Shown: positions 1-8,693 of the stretch, in pieces
Position numbering within the stretch: position 1 is the stretch's first letter
Layout of the letters: every line of letters begins with the position of its first letter
Made by a program: the position numbers and the translations under genes
Assembly: GCA_016213135.1 (NCBI GenBank)
Contig: JACRBQ010000035.1
Coordinates: forward strand, 62,001 to 126,000
Direction: 5' to 3'
Source of the DNA: Chloroflexota bacterium
GTDB lineage: Bacteria; Chloroflexota; Anaerolineae; Anaerolineales; VGOW01
DNA: 64,000 nucleotides
The notes under the pieces: generated by a model
Seen by the model: only the letters and a program-made list of their open reading frames with translations
Databases searched by the model: none
Told to the model about the DNA's origin: nothing

Positions 1-1074
1 GCGAGCCTCAGCGCGGCCCATCGCAATAACCTTGTCCTGATCGGCCAGCGGCGCACGGGCAAGACCTCGTTGCTCAAGCAATTGCCCGCCCGGCTGGGCG
101 AGGATTACCTGGCGGTGTACCTCGACGGGCAAACGCTCGGCCTCGACCCCGGCCTGCCCAACTTCTTCCTCACGCTGGCCACCGAGATCGCCTTCGCGTT
201 GGAAGACCGGGGCTTGGGCGTCGAGCCGCCCGAATTGATCCAATTCGCCGACAGCCCGGCCTCGGCTTTTGAGCGGCAGTTCCTCCCCCGCGTGCGGGAG
301 GCCATCGGCTCGCGCCACCTGCTGATCATGTTCGACGAATTTGAGGAACTCGAAGGCTCGGTGCGCCGCGGGAATCTCGATCCGTCGGTCTTCGGCTTCC
401 TGCGCCACCTGATCCAGCACTCACGCGATCTCAGCGTCATCTTCTGCGGCACGCACCGGCTCGAGGAACTGGCCGCCGATTACTGGAATGTGCTGTTCAA
501 CATCAGTTTGTACCGGCACGTGGGTTTCCTGGAACAGGCCGAGGCGCTGCGGCTGATTCAGGAGCCGGTGGCCCGCTATCACATGCAATACGACGACCTC
601 GCGCTGGAGAAAATGTGGCGCGTGACGGCGGGACATCCGTACTTTCTGCAACTGCTCTGCCACAGCCTCGTCAACCGGCACAACCAGACTGAGCGCAACT
701 ACCTCACCGTGGCCGACGTGAACGCCGCGCTGGACGACATCCTGGCTTCCGGTGAGGCGCACTTCGTGTATCTCTGGACAGAGGCCGCCGTCGACGACCG
801 GCTGGTGCTCACCGCCTTGAGCCGCGTCCTGCCGCTCACGGGGCAAACCACCCCGGTGCAGTTGGTGGACTACCTGGCCGAACGCGGCGTGACCGTCGAG
901 CGGCGGGCCGTGACCGAGAGTCTGCGCCGCCTCGTCTTGCGCGACGTGCTGGCAACCGCCGCCGATGGCGGCAACGACCTCGGTGAAACCTACCGCTGGA
1001 AACTCGGCCTGCTGGGGCTGTGGGTGGGGAAATACAGATCGCTGAGTCGGGTGGTGGATGAGGCGAAGCAATAG
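1..1074 (+). CDS. AAA ATPase (STAND/AAA-like), 5' end outside window
   Basis: The reading frame is already open at base 1, so the start lies upstream of the window. A Walker A motif (GQRRTGKTS) is encoded at about bases 46-72 and would be lost if the first internal ATG at 70 were taken as the start. A Walker B-like stretch (LLIMFDEFEELE) follows about 80 residues later. The middle resembles the ATPase lid of NACHT/STAND-like regulators, and the last ~100 residues look like a winged-helix region. The module closely resembles the N-terminal half of the AAA-kinase protein at 2659-4608, so both probably belong to one signalling family. What it senses is not visible. Confidence 0.75.
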   Translation, partial: ASLSAAHRNNLVLIGQRRTGKTSLLKQLPARLGEDYLAVYLDGQTLGLDPGLPNFFLTLATEIAFALEDRGLGVEPPELIQFADSPASAFERQFLPRVREAIGSRHLLIMFDEFEELEGSVRRGNLDPSVFGFLRHLIQHSRDLSVIFCGTHRLEELAADYWNVLFNISLYRHVGFLEQAEALRLIQEPVARYHMQYDDLALEKMWRVTAGHPYFLQLLCHSLVNRHNQTERNYLTVADVNAALDDILASGEAHFVYLWTEAAVDDRLVLTALSRVLPLTGQTTPVQLVDYLAERGVTVERRAVTESLRRLVLRDVLATAADGGNDLGETYRWKLGLLGLWVGKYRSLSRVVDEAKQ

Positions 1075-1093
1075 CCGCGCCCGAACTCCAATT

Positions 1094-1149
1094 CTCAAAA
1101 CTCAAAACTCAAAACTCAAATCTCAAAACTCAAAACTCAAAACTCAAAT
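1094..1149. repeat. Tandem heptamer repeat, 8 units
   Basis: Eight exact 7-base units run without interruption: three CTCAAAA, one CTCAAAT, then the same four again. The array fills the gap between the AAA ATPase stop and the ribosome binding site of the next gene. Heptamer-phased repeats also occur near 35073, 42122, 52854 and 57114. Confidence 0.9.
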
Positions 1150-1182
1150 CACCATTTTCCAATCTCTGAAGGAGTGTTCACA

Positions 1183-2571
1183 ATGAAGCCTGTTACCCCA
1201 ACCCACCTGTTCCGCCTGCTGCTTCCGCTCGTGCTGCTGGCCGTCCTGTTCGGCGCGGCGGCCCCAGCGCGGGCCGTGGAAATCGACAACGACGGCACAG
1301 TCGCCGCGGGCGAGGTGGTCGACGACGATCTGATCCTCTCCGGCGAGAAGGTGACGATGGACGGGACGGTGAACGGCATACTCATCGCCTCCGGCGGCGA
1401 AGTGACGATCAACGGCACGGTCAATGGCGACCTGATCGTCAATGCCGGGATCGCCACGATCAATGGCACGGTCAGCGGCAACGTCTTTGCCGCCGGCAAT
1501 CAGGTGGAAATCAACGGTCCGGTCGAGGGAACCGTGTTCGCGGCGGGATATTCGGTTGCCCTCGGCCCCGAGGCGGCGGTCGAACGCAACTTGTTCGCTG
1601 CCGGGTTCGGCGTGCGGACAGAAGCCGGCTCAACCGTCGGGCGCGATGCTTTCGTAGCGGGCTATCAGGCTGTGCTGGGGGGCGAAATCGCGCGCGACCT
1701 CAAGGCCGGCGCCAGTGCGTTGGAGATCGATGGCCGCATTGGTCGTAACGTGGCAGCCGAGGTGGGCGAGCCTGGCCCCGCGGCGCAGGCGCCATCTTTC
1801 ACCGACTTCCCCGGCGCGGCTTCCGTCCAAATAGTCGCTCCCGGCCTGCGCGTGTCGGAGGGCGCGCAGATCGGCGGTAAACTGCACTACGTCAGCCCGG
1901 CGGAACAAGCCGGGGCTATCCGGTCTCTACCCGAGGGCGGCGTGGAGTTCGTGCTCAAGCAGGTTGACAAAGTTGGCAAACCGCCGGAAAGCATCGTCAC
2001 GCGCCTCGGTCAGCAGGGCCTCGACATCATGCGAAATCTGGTGACGTTGCTGGCGCTCGGCGCGCTGGCCGTGTGGCTCGCGCCGACCCTGCTCGATCGT
2101 CTCGTCGAAAAGGCCAGAGCCGCGCCGCTTCCGGCCGCCGGGTGGGGCTTCGTGACCGTCGTCGTCGGCTACATCGGCGCAGGCTTCGCGGCCCTGACCA
2201 TCCTGGTGGCCGGCATCCTGCTGGGGATAGTGACGCTCGGCGGGCTGGCCGGCACGGTCTTCGGCGTGGGCTTCTCCGGCCTCGGGCTGGCCTTCGCCGC
2301 CTTCGCGGCGCTCGTCTCGTACGGGAGCAAGATCGTGGTATCGTTTTTGGGCGGCAGGCTGATTCTCCAGCGCCTCGCGCCGCAGTACGCCGAGCGCAAG
2401 TTTTGGCCGCTGGCCGTGGGTGTCGTGATCTACGTCATCCTGCGGGCCATCCCGTTCCTCGGCTGGCTGTTCGGCGTAGCGGTAACGATCATCGGCGTCG
2501 GCGCGATGTGGCTGCTATTCCGGGAGTGGAGAGCATCTCGTTCCCAGACCCAACTGGCGCCGACGGCGTAG
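1183..2571 (+). CDS. Secreted/membrane bactofilin-like (polymer-forming) protein
   Basis: The 462-residue protein has an N-terminal signal or anchor segment (about residues 8-32, ending APARA). Next come repeated beta-strand motifs of the bactofilin type, with successive copies of G-T-V-N-G / A-A-G at about residues 45-165. The C-terminal ~180 residues hold about four membrane segments. The ATG at 1183 is chosen because GGAG at 1171-1174 stands 8 bases before it; the upstream in-frame GTG at 1174 overlaps that site. Bactofilin-like domains polymerise and can scaffold envelope proteins, but here the domain is predicted to face outside or be membrane-linked. Its position between two AAA ATPase genes suggests a shared envelope-linked signalling role, which is inference. 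Confidence 0.65.
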   Translation: MKPVTPTHLFRLLLPLVLLAVLFGAAAPARAVEIDNDGTVAAGEVVDDDLILSGEKVTMDGTVNGILIASGGEVTINGTVNGDLIVNAGIATINGTVSGNVFAAGNQVEINGPVEGTVFAAGYSVALGPEAAVERNLFAAGFGVRTEAGSTVGRDAFVAGYQAVLGGEIARDLKAGASALEIDGRIGRNVAAEVGEPGPAAQAPSFTDFPGAASVQIVAPGLRVSEGAQIGGKLHYVSPAEQAGAIRSLPEGGVEFVLKQVDKVGKPPESIVTRLGQQGLDIMRNLVTLLALGALAVWLAPTLLDRLVEKARAAPLPAAGWGFVTVVVGYIGAGFAALTILVAGILLGIVTLGGLAGTVFGVGFSGLGLAFAAFAALVSYGSKIVVSFLGGRLILQRLAPQYAERKFWPLAVGVVIYVILRAIPFLGWLFGVAVTIIGVGAMWLLFREWRASRSQTQLAPTA

Positions 2572-2576
2572 CTCCC

Positions 2577-2655
2577 AGGACTTGGCCGCGAAGGCGCGAA
2601 GGACGTCAAAAAGCCGCGAGGCCTTTGCGCTCTTCGGGTCTTCGCGGTGAGACCA
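2577..2655. repeat. Imperfect inverted repeat (GCGAAGG / CTTCGCG family)
   Basis: The spacer contains a G-C-G-A-A-G-rich left arm and a complementary C-T-T-C-G-C-G right arm. A related inverted repeat lies at 62231-62306 and a partial one near 17265. The right arm runs up to the start region of the kinase gene. Confidence 0.55.
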
Positions 2656-2658
2656 AAG

Positions 2659-4608
2659 ATGTCCAACCCCTATATCTCCCGCGGCCCCGTCCGCCAGCCG
2701 GAAGTGTTCTTCGGGCGGACGCACGAACTGAACGAGATCGCCGCCTTCCTGCGCGGCAACCAGTCGGTCTCCATCGTCGGCCCGCGAAAGATCGGCAAGA
2801 CCTCGCTGATCTTTCAACTCATGCGCAGCGAAGTCTGGCCGGGCATCGGGCTGGACGAGCACACTCTGTTCGTCTACCTCGACTGCGAAGTGCTCGGCGA
2901 CGGGTCGCACCAGGCGATCTTCGGGACGTTCGCCGCCGAGATGGCCGCCGCGCTCGACGAGCGCGGTCTGCCGCCCGAGCCGGCGCTGGCGGCGCCGCCG
3001 AACAAGCCGACGCGCTTGTCGTTCGAAGCCGCCATCCGCAAACTCAACCAGCGCGGCTTGCGCGTCGTGTTCGTCCTGGACGAGTTCGAGCGCTTGAGCA
3101 ACAACGCCGATCTCGACGTCAACTTCTTCAACGCCCTGCGCTCCGCCGCCGGGCGTTACCAACTGGCCTTCCTCACCGCCTCGGCCCGCCCGCTGATCGA
3201 TCTCACCTATTCGGGCCGATCCCAGGAAATTCTATCCAGCCCATTCTTCAACATCTTCGCCCCGCTCTTCCTCGGCCTCCTGCCCGAGGCCGAAGCGCGC
3301 AAGCTGATCCGCGAACCGGCGCAAGCGGCGGCCCCGCCATTTTCGTCAGAACTCGAAGACTTTCTCTACGAACTCGCCGGCGGCCACCCGCTGGCCCTGC
3401 AGGTCGCCTGCTTCCACGCCCTCGAATTGCCCCCCGAAAACCGGAAGGCCGAGGAGATCGAACAGCGGGCCATGCAGGAATTGGCGGCGCACTTCGAATA
3501 CTACTGGCGCAATCTTTCCGCCGCCGAGCAGGACACGATCCGGCACATCGGCGACGCGGCCTCGCGCGAGGCCAACGATACGACGCTGCGGGGCATCCTG
3601 CGAAGCCTGGTTCAGAAATGCCTGCTGATTCAGGATGGGGGCCTGTACCGCCACCCTTCAAGAGCGTGGGCCAACTTCCTCGCCGCACAGGCTCCGGCAC
3701 CCCTCAGCCAGATCAGCGCCGGGGGACTGCTCAGCGGCACACGCCTCGGCACTTACGAGGTAATCGGACTGCTGAGCCGGGGCGGCATGGCCGAGGTCTA
3801 CAAAGGCCGTCACCCGCGCCTCGAGCGCACCGTCGCCATCAAAATCCTCCCTGCCAGCCTGGCCGCCGAAGCCGACTTCCGCCAGCGCTTCGAGCGCGAG
3901 GCGCGGGCCGTCGCCGCGCTCAAGCACCCCAACATCGTGCAGGTATTTGATTTCGGCGACGCGGCCGGGCTGTACTACATGGTGATGGAGTTTCTCGACG
4001 GGATCGATCTGGCGATTGCCTTGCGGCACAGCCGGGCGCTCTCGCCGGCGCAAGTGCGCCCCATCGCGCGCGACGTTGCAGGCGCGCTCGACTATGCCCA
4101 CAGCCAGGGCCTGGTGCATCGGGACATCAAGCCCTCCAACGTAATGCTGGAAATCATCTCGAATGAATGCCGCAAGAAAATGGAAGCGGCTACTTCCTTC
4201 GCCCAGATCGCCGCCGCCTTCCTTCTCCCGGCTTCCTCGCGCGCCGTCCTGACAGATTTCGGCATCGCCAAGATCGTCTCGGGGGCCAACAGCGCGACGA
4301 AGTCGGCGGTGGTCGGCACGGTTGACTACATGGCCCCAGAGCAGATTCGGGCCAGCCGCGAGGTGGACAGCCGCGCCGACGTTTACGCGCTGGGTGTGAT
4401 GCTGTATCAAATGTTCACCGGGGTCATGCCCTTCACGGGAGACAATCCCGGCGCGATCATGATGGCCCATCTACAACAGCCGCCGCCCGACCCGCGCGCC
4501 GCCGCGCCCGACTTGCCCGAGGCCGCCGCCCTGATCATTCTGCGCGCGCTGGCGAAAGACCCGGACGACCGCCCGCGCACGGCCGGCGAACTGGCGGAGG
4601 CGTTGTGA
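2659..4608 (+). CDS. AAA ATPase fused to C-terminal Ser/Thr protein kinase
   Basis: The domain order is reversed from typical bacterial kinases. An AAA/STAND ATPase comes first (Walker A VGPRKIGKTS near residue 45, Walker B VVFVLDEFERL near 140). A Hanks-type kinase starts near residue 370, numbering from the GTG at 2647. The kinase keeps the glycine loop (LLSRGGMAEVYKG), the VAIK lysine near 399, HRDIKPSN near 491, DFG near 537 and the APE-region sequence MAPEQI. About 30 extra residues sit between the catalytic loop and DFG. The protein ends right after the kinase lobe, with no membrane segment or sensor domain, so it is probably cytosolic. ATG 2659 is chosen over GTG 2647, four codons upstream; neither has a strong ribosome binding site. 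ATP-driven assembly controlling the kinase is an inference. Confidence 0.85.
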   Translation: MSNPYISRGPVRQPEVFFGRTHELNEIAAFLRGNQSVSIVGPRKIGKTSLIFQLMRSEVWPGIGLDEHTLFVYLDCEVLGDGSHQAIFGTFAAEMAAALDERGLPPEPALAAPPNKPTRLSFEAAIRKLNQRGLRVVFVLDEFERLSNNADLDVNFFNALRSAAGRYQLAFLTASARPLIDLTYSGRSQEILSSPFFNIFAPLFLGLLPEAEARKLIREPAQAAAPPFSSELEDFLYELAGGHPLALQVACFHALELPPENRKAEEIEQRAMQELAAHFEYYWRNLSAAEQDTIRHIGDAASREANDTTLRGILRSLVQKCLLIQDGGLYRHPSRAWANFLAAQAPAPLSQISAGGLLSGTRLGTYEVIGLLSRGGMAEVYKGRHPRLERTVAIKILPASLAAEADFRQRFEREARAVAALKHPNIVQVFDFGDAAGLYYMVMEFLDGIDLAIALRHSRALSPAQVRPIARDVAGALDYAHSQGLVHRDIKPSNVMLEIISNECRKKMEAATSFAQIAAAFLLPASSRAVLTDFGIAKIVSGANSATKSAVVGTVDYMAPEQIRASREVDSRADVYALGVMLYQMFTGVMPFTGDNPGAIMMAHLQQPPPDPRAAAPDLPEAAALIILRALAKDPDDRPRTAGELAEAL

Positions 4609-4788
4609 GACTCGTTCATCTCGTCCGCAAGTTGGGGAGGGACACGGATTTCATGGATGGAATGGAACGCGCGTCGGTGGTCGGCCTATCCGTGCAGGCC
4701 AGTGACCGCCGGTCGCGGACGCGCTGAAGAGGGGGAGGGTAGACGTAGTGTTCTTTTGACTCGTGTTTCCGAGTCATGTTGGGATTAC

Positions 4789-4840
4789 GCCCTCACCCCC
4801 AACCCCTCTCCCTCCGGGAGAGGGGTTGGGGGTGAGGGCG
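4789..4840. repeat. Long GC-rich palindrome between convergent genes
   Basis: Two arms of about 24 bases (CCCTCACC... / ...GGTGAGGG) pair almost perfectly around a 3-base loop, with one unpaired G. The palindrome lies between the convergent stops of the kinase gene (4608) and the restriction enzyme (4843), so it could act as a bidirectional terminator. There is no T-run. Two relatives of this element sit inside the restriction gene at 6371-6409 and 6928-6988. Confidence 0.8.
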
Positions 4841-4842
4841 GT

Positions 4843-7767
4843 CTACTTCCCCTCCACCACCCCAATCTCCTCCTCCGTCAGTCCATACAACTCATAAACC
4901 AGCGCGTCTATCTGCGTGTCGGTGGAAGCGATGAGCCGTTGCAGGCGCTCCAGCCCGGCGGCGTCTTTGGCCTCGGCTTTGCGCTTGTGCAGGTCAAGCA
5001 TTTGCTCGACGAGCGTTACCATTTTGTCGTGCCGCGCTTTGTCAAAATCTGGCAATCGAATCGTTGAGAGCGCAGATATGTGCACTTGGGGGAAATCGTC
5101 TTTTTGGGCAATCATTGAAGAGTTGACGTACACCCATGAAATTAGCTTGGAGTTCAATACCCCCAGCGCGAATTCGACTTCAACTCCTTCCATTTTAGGA
5201 ACCATGTTGAGCACGTTGTCGGTTGTAATCATGGTTTCGATTGCAAGACTGGCTTGCAATCGAAACTTCCGGGTCAGCAACCGGCGCAAGGCAATGCGCT
5301 TGCCTTCAAACATACGCATCGGGCGAGTGGAAGCAATCTCGTCGCTATACTTCAAGAACGATGTGCGCTCCGCACTTATGAAGTATCGAGAAAGCTCATT
5401 GCCTTGCAATTCGGGCAAGTATTGCTTGCTCTTGTGCGAAGCAGCATGAAGGAAACGAGATTGGATTTGCTGTTCAGTGTGTTTGCTTCGGCTATAAGGT
5501 TGAACACCGCGCGAAATATTGAACCAATCGCCAAATTGAATCTTTGGCGAATTCACTTTTTCAAGCACGGGTGCTGTTTGCGCTGATAGTAATACCGACA
5601 AACGATTGTGACTATCTTGCCGAATGTTCACTATGGGTACTTTGCTCCCCACACCATCAGGCACAACAGTCAAACGCTCTTTCTTGGGGAAGAAGTGCAC
5701 CAGGCATGTCTCCGAAACGGTGGATGCCAAAACTACTATTGCGGTGTCAATATAGGCGTCCTTGAAGACATCAAAAGGCAAAGCATAAGCTACTACGGGA
5801 TACAACTCATGTACGAGTTTGCGTCGAGATGCTTCATATTTCTCACCTGTTAACCATGATGCAGGGATAATCATCGAAATCCGCCCGCCCTGCTGAAGCA
5901 CTCGTTTGGATTGGAGTAGAAAAAGCTCGTAGGTGTCGAGGGTTTTTGATTCGCCCACGAATGATTTTTGAAAGTACGTCTTTTGGTCGCTTGAAAACTC
6001 TGCCCCATACGGCGGGTTGCCGATCACGCAATCGAAGCCGCCGGCTTGCATTGCTTCGGGAAACTCCGCCGCCCAATCAAACGGGTTCACGCGCCGCAGT
6101 TCGTCGGCGTCGGGCAGCAGTTGGCCGGAGAAGTAATCGGGGCCGATGAGGCTGTTGCCGCATTTGATGTTGCGGTCGAGGTTGGGCAAGGCTCGCTCCT
6201 GCAAGAGCGCGAGTTGCCGGCCCAGCGTCTCATCGCTCTCGCCCTCCAGCACCTTGAGCAGTAAACTCAGTTTGGTCACTTCCACCGCCTGCCGGTCAAT
6301 GTCCACCCCAAAGATGTGCTCGGTGAGGATGCGCTTCTTCTCGGCAGTGGTCAGCCGCCAACCCTCGCCCTCACCCTCACCCCCAGCCCCTCTCCCAGTG
6401 GGAGAGGGGAGTGCGCGCACGGCCTCGGCGTGTTTGGCCGGGTCGTGCGCGGTGTGCCACTTCAGGTAATAGTCCAACAGGTATTGATATGCGCCGAGCA
6501 GGAATGAGCCGGAGCCGCAGGCCATATCCAACACGCGGAAGCCTTTGAGTTGTTTTGGGCTTTTGCCTTCAATCTGTTGGCCCACCGTGTTCTGGACGAT
6601 ATAAGCCACGATGTAGGCCGGGGTGTAATAGACGCCGCCCGCCTTCTTCACCTCCGGCTTTTCTTCCACTTTGGCCTGATGCCCCGCCGTGAGCCGGATG
6701 ACCTTGCCCAGAAACTGCTCGTACACGTTGCCCAGAATTTCAGCGGGCAACACGCTAAACTCATAGGGCGATTGCGGGTAATACAGATCGGCCAGAATCG
6801 GCTGGAGGGTTTTGTCATCCACCGTCAGGCGCGGCGTGATCTGGTCGCCCGCTTTGGTGAAGTCGAACAAGCCGGAGTTGTATTTGGCGTCGGCCTTGCG
6901 TGAGAGGGCCAGCAGTCCGGCGTAAATACCCTCACCCCCAGCCCGGTCTCCGACCGTCCCAGGGGGAGAGGGGGGCGGGGTGAGGGCCAATCGCTGCAAC
7001 CGCCCGTATTCTTCAATGCCCCGGTCTTCGGCCATGCGCAGGAAGATGATGCGATCAATGATGCGCTGAACCGCGTCGTTCAATTCGTCAATGGTCAGGC
7101 GCGCGTTGCGCAGGGCGATGTTCCGGGCCAGCACGTCGCGCCAGCCTTCGATCTCCTTCAAGAACTCGGCGTCCACTTCGGACGCGCCGCGTTTGCCTTT
7201 GCCTGCTTGCGCGAACTGGTCAAACGAGCCGCCCCACACTGCCTCGCGCGAGAACACGTCCCACACTTCCGACCAGCGGTCGGCGTATTCGTTGCAGGTC
7301 AGGTAATTCGCCCGCGCCACGCTGGGCTTGTCTTTCTCAGAGGGGCGAATGCGGCAATCATAGACGGCCAACTCTTCAAAGTCGGTGAGCAGGGACAGCG
7401 GCAGTTTGGCGCTCCACGCATAGCGGCGGAGTTGATAGGCGGGGGCGGCGGCGGTTTTCAAATCCACGCCGGGTTTCTTGGCCTCGCCAAAGAACTTGCG
7501 GTCGCGACCCACGCGAAAGGCATAGTCCGGGGCCTTCTTTTGTCCTGCGATGTCGAGCGAGTCTTCGAGGATGACTTCGCGGTAATCGGGCGCGGCATGT
7601 TGGTAGTTGTGCACGTCCCAATTGAGAGCCACAAAGAGTGGGTCAATAAACTCTTGCCGGGCATGAGCCTCTTTGTAGGCCGGAGCAACATACATGGCCT
7701 TGTTGGTGGCAAAGTGCTTTACCAGCCGGGCGATTTCGTCTTTGGATTGTTCGAAAGAATATGGCAT
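4843..7767 (-). CDS. Type IIG restriction-modification enzyme (Eco57I/TaqI-like)
   Basis: This 974-residue single-chain enzyme would methylate adenine in a recognition site and cleave nearby. The N-terminus holds a PD-(D/E)xK nuclease signature (PD81, E95-A-K97). The central methyltransferase has motif I DMACGSG near residue 415 and the catalytic NPPYG near 584. The last ~350 residues form a target-recognition region that is visibly more AT-rich (about 5040-5870) than the flanks. Two in-frame palindromic repeats add Pro/Gly/Ser-rich peptides near residues 262-280 and 452-466. The start MPYSFEQSKDE lacks a clear Shine-Dalgarno; a TATAAT box lies 42 bases upstream on this strand. No separate specificity or methylase gene is adjacent, consistent with type IIG. 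Activity is not proven, because both insertions flank the methylase core. Confidence 0.9.
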   Translation of the reverse strand: MPYSFEQSKDEIARLVKHFATNKAMYVAPAYKEAHARQEFIDPLFVALNWDVHNYQHAAPDYREVILEDSLDIAGQKKAPDYAFRVGRDRKFFGEAKKPGVDLKTAAAPAYQLRRYAWSAKLPLSLLTDFEELAVYDCRIRPSEKDKPSVARANYLTCNEYADRWSEVWDVFSREAVWGGSFDQFAQAGKGKRGASEVDAEFLKEIEGWRDVLARNIALRNARLTIDELNDAVQRIIDRIIFLRMAEDRGIEEYGRLQRLALTPPPSPPGTVGDRAGGEGIYAGLLALSRKADAKYNSGLFDFTKAGDQITPRLTVDDKTLQPILADLYYPQSPYEFSVLPAEILGNVYEQFLGKVIRLTAGHQAKVEEKPEVKKAGGVYYTPAYIVAYIVQNTVGQQIEGKSPKQLKGFRVLDMACGSGSFLLGAYQYLLDYYLKWHTAHDPAKHAEAVRALPSPTGRGAGGEGEGEGWRLTTAEKKRILTEHIFGVDIDRQAVEVTKLSLLLKVLEGESDETLGRQLALLQERALPNLDRNIKCGNSLIGPDYFSGQLLPDADELRRVNPFDWAAEFPEAMQAGGFDCVIGNPPYGAEFSSDQKTYFQKSFVGESKTLDTYELFLLQSKRVLQQGGRISMIIPASWLTGEKYEASRRKLVHELYPVVAYALPFDVFKDAYIDTAIVVLASTVSETCLVHFFPKKERLTVVPDGVGSKVPIVNIRQDSHNRLSVLLSAQTAPVLEKVNSPKIQFGDWFNISRGVQPYSRSKHTEQQIQSRFLHAASHKSKQYLPELQGNELSRYFISAERTSFLKYSDEIASTRPMRMFEGKRIALRRLLTRKFRLQASLAIETMITTDNVLNMVPKMEGVEVEFALGVLNSKLISWVYVNSSMIAQKDDFPQVHISALSTIRLPDFDKARHDKMVTLVEQMLDLHKRKAEAKDAAGLERLQRLIASTDTQIDALVYELYGLTEEEIGVVEGK
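6371..6409. repeat. In-frame palindromic repeat inside the restriction gene (copy 1)
   Basis: CCCCTCTCCC at 6387-6396 and GGGAGAGGGG at 6400-6409 pair perfectly around a 3-base loop, preceded by CCCTCACCCC-type sequence. It is read as a Pro-Ser-Pro-Thr-Gly-Arg-Gly peptide on the minus strand and keeps the frame. It belongs to the family of the palindrome at 4789-4840. Confidence 0.8.
6928..6988. repeat. In-frame palindromic repeat inside the restriction gene (copy 2)
   Basis: The outer arms CCCTCACCCCC and GGGGTGAGGG flank a diverged centre. The element is translated in frame as a Thr-Pro-Pro-Pro-Ser-Pro / Gly-Gly-Glu-Gly peptide. It is the most degenerate of the three family members here and therefore possibly the oldest. 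Confidence 0.7.
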
Positions 7768-7965
7768 GGGTCCACCGAAGAAGCGAAAGAGTGAGTCAGT
7801 AGCCCTGGATTATATGCGGTGTGGGCAAAATGGAGAAATGTGAAGCCGCCGAGTGCGCCCGCCAAGGTTGCCAGGCAGTGAAGAAACCGGGCCACACATG
7901 TTGGCCGGAATTGCGATACAATTAGTCCAATTTCGTAACCCAATTCAATCACAGGAGAATAGATA

Positions 7966-8388
7966 CTGTCCAATCGTTTGCGATTCACCCTGCCTTTGCT
8001 CGTGACCCTTCTGCTCGCAGCGCCGCTGTTGGCCGCTTGCGGCGGCCCTGCCGCGGTCAATGTGACTTTGACCACCTATGGCATCAGCCTGTCAACCGCT
8101 AGTGTGAAGGCCGGCAGTGTGACATTCAACGTCAAGAACGACGCCACCGATCTGATTCACGAATTTGTCGTCGTCAAGACCGACACGCCCGCCGACCAAC
8201 TGACGTTGGACGCTGAGGGCAACGTCACGGAAGAGTCGCTCACCGTTGTTGATGAAATCGAAGACATCGAGATTGGCAAAGGCGGCGAACTCACGGTGGA
8301 TCTCGCTGCCGGGCACTACGTGTTGATCTGCAACGTCGCCGGCCACTACAAGGGTGGCATGCACGCCGACTTGACCGTCGCCCCCTGA
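7966..8388 (+). CDS. Cupredoxin-type copper lipoprotein
   Basis: The small exported protein has a lipoprotein signal (LLAAPLLAAC, lipobox LAAC) followed by one cupredoxin fold. The copper ligands are visible: a His in LIHEF, then Cys-X4-His-X4-Met in LICNVAGHYKGGM. Such proteins bind one copper ion at the outer face of the membrane and carry electrons. The usual start call would be TTG 7978, but AGGAG at 7953-7957 is 20 bases from it. An in-frame CTG at 7966 is 8 bases away and adds MSNR, so CTG initiation is preferred, with moderate confidence. The gene stands alone between the restriction gene and a scar region, and no redox partner is visible nearby. Confidence 0.8.
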   Translation: MSNRLRFTLPLLVTLLLAAPLLAACGGPAAVNVTLTTYGISLSTASVKAGSVTFNVKNDATDLIHEFVVVKTDTPADQLTLDAEGNVTEESLTVVDEIEDIEIGKGGELTVDLAAGHYVLICNVAGHYKGGMHADLTVAP

Positions 8389-8400
8389 TTTTCCCGGCAC

Positions 8401-8441
8401 GGCCCGCTACGCGAGACCGACGCGGTCTCGCGTAGCGGGCC
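8401..8441. terminator. Perfect 18-bp hairpin after the cupredoxin gene
   Basis: Two 18-base arms pair exactly around a 5-base loop, beginning 12 bases after the cupredoxin stop. There is no T-run, so intrinsic termination is uncertain; it may be a REP-like element. Its inner part can also pair with sequence just downstream (GACCGACGCGG with CCGCGTCGGTC). Confidence 0.6.
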
Positions 8442-8461
8442 GCGTCGGTCCAAGTTGCCCC

Positions 8462-8693
8462 CACGTGACGAGGCCGTCGCGGCAAAGCGCTTCCACCCGG
8501 CCTTCGCTTTCGAGCAGGTCGAGGTGGGCCAGCGTTTCAGAGATGGCCTTGTTGGTGGCAAAGTGCTTTACCAGCCGGGCGATTTCGTCTTTGGATTGTT
8601 CGAAAGAATTTGGCATGGGTCCATCGAAGAAGCGAAAGAGTGAGTCAGTAGCCCTAGATTATATGCGGTGTGGACAAAATGGAGAAGCGTGAA
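8462..8693 (-). pseudogene. Chimeric scar: restriction-gene 5' end joined to hydrolase-gene 3' end
   Basis: Bases 8543-8693 are a near-identical copy of 7694-7844: the promoter, start and first 24 codons of the restriction gene. Bases 8462-8548 are a near-identical copy of 10540-10626: the last ~29 codons of the metallo-beta-lactamase gene. They are fused in frame at a shared ATGGC. The resulting open frame (minus strand, 8616 to 8407) encodes 69 residues starting MPNSFEQSKDE. It is read here as the product of duplication followed by deletion, not as a working gene. Confidence 0.8.

Noticed and set aside
2073..3950. Long open frame (625 codons) overlapping the bactofilin-like and kinase genes
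   Set aside because: The translation is Arg/Pro/Gly-rich without domains, while the overlapping frames encode clear AAA and kinase motifs.
4657..5067. Open frame of 136 codons after the kinase gene
   Set aside because: It reads through the palindrome at 4789-4840 and the antisense of the restriction gene end; only the repeat explains its Pro/Gly-rich peptide.
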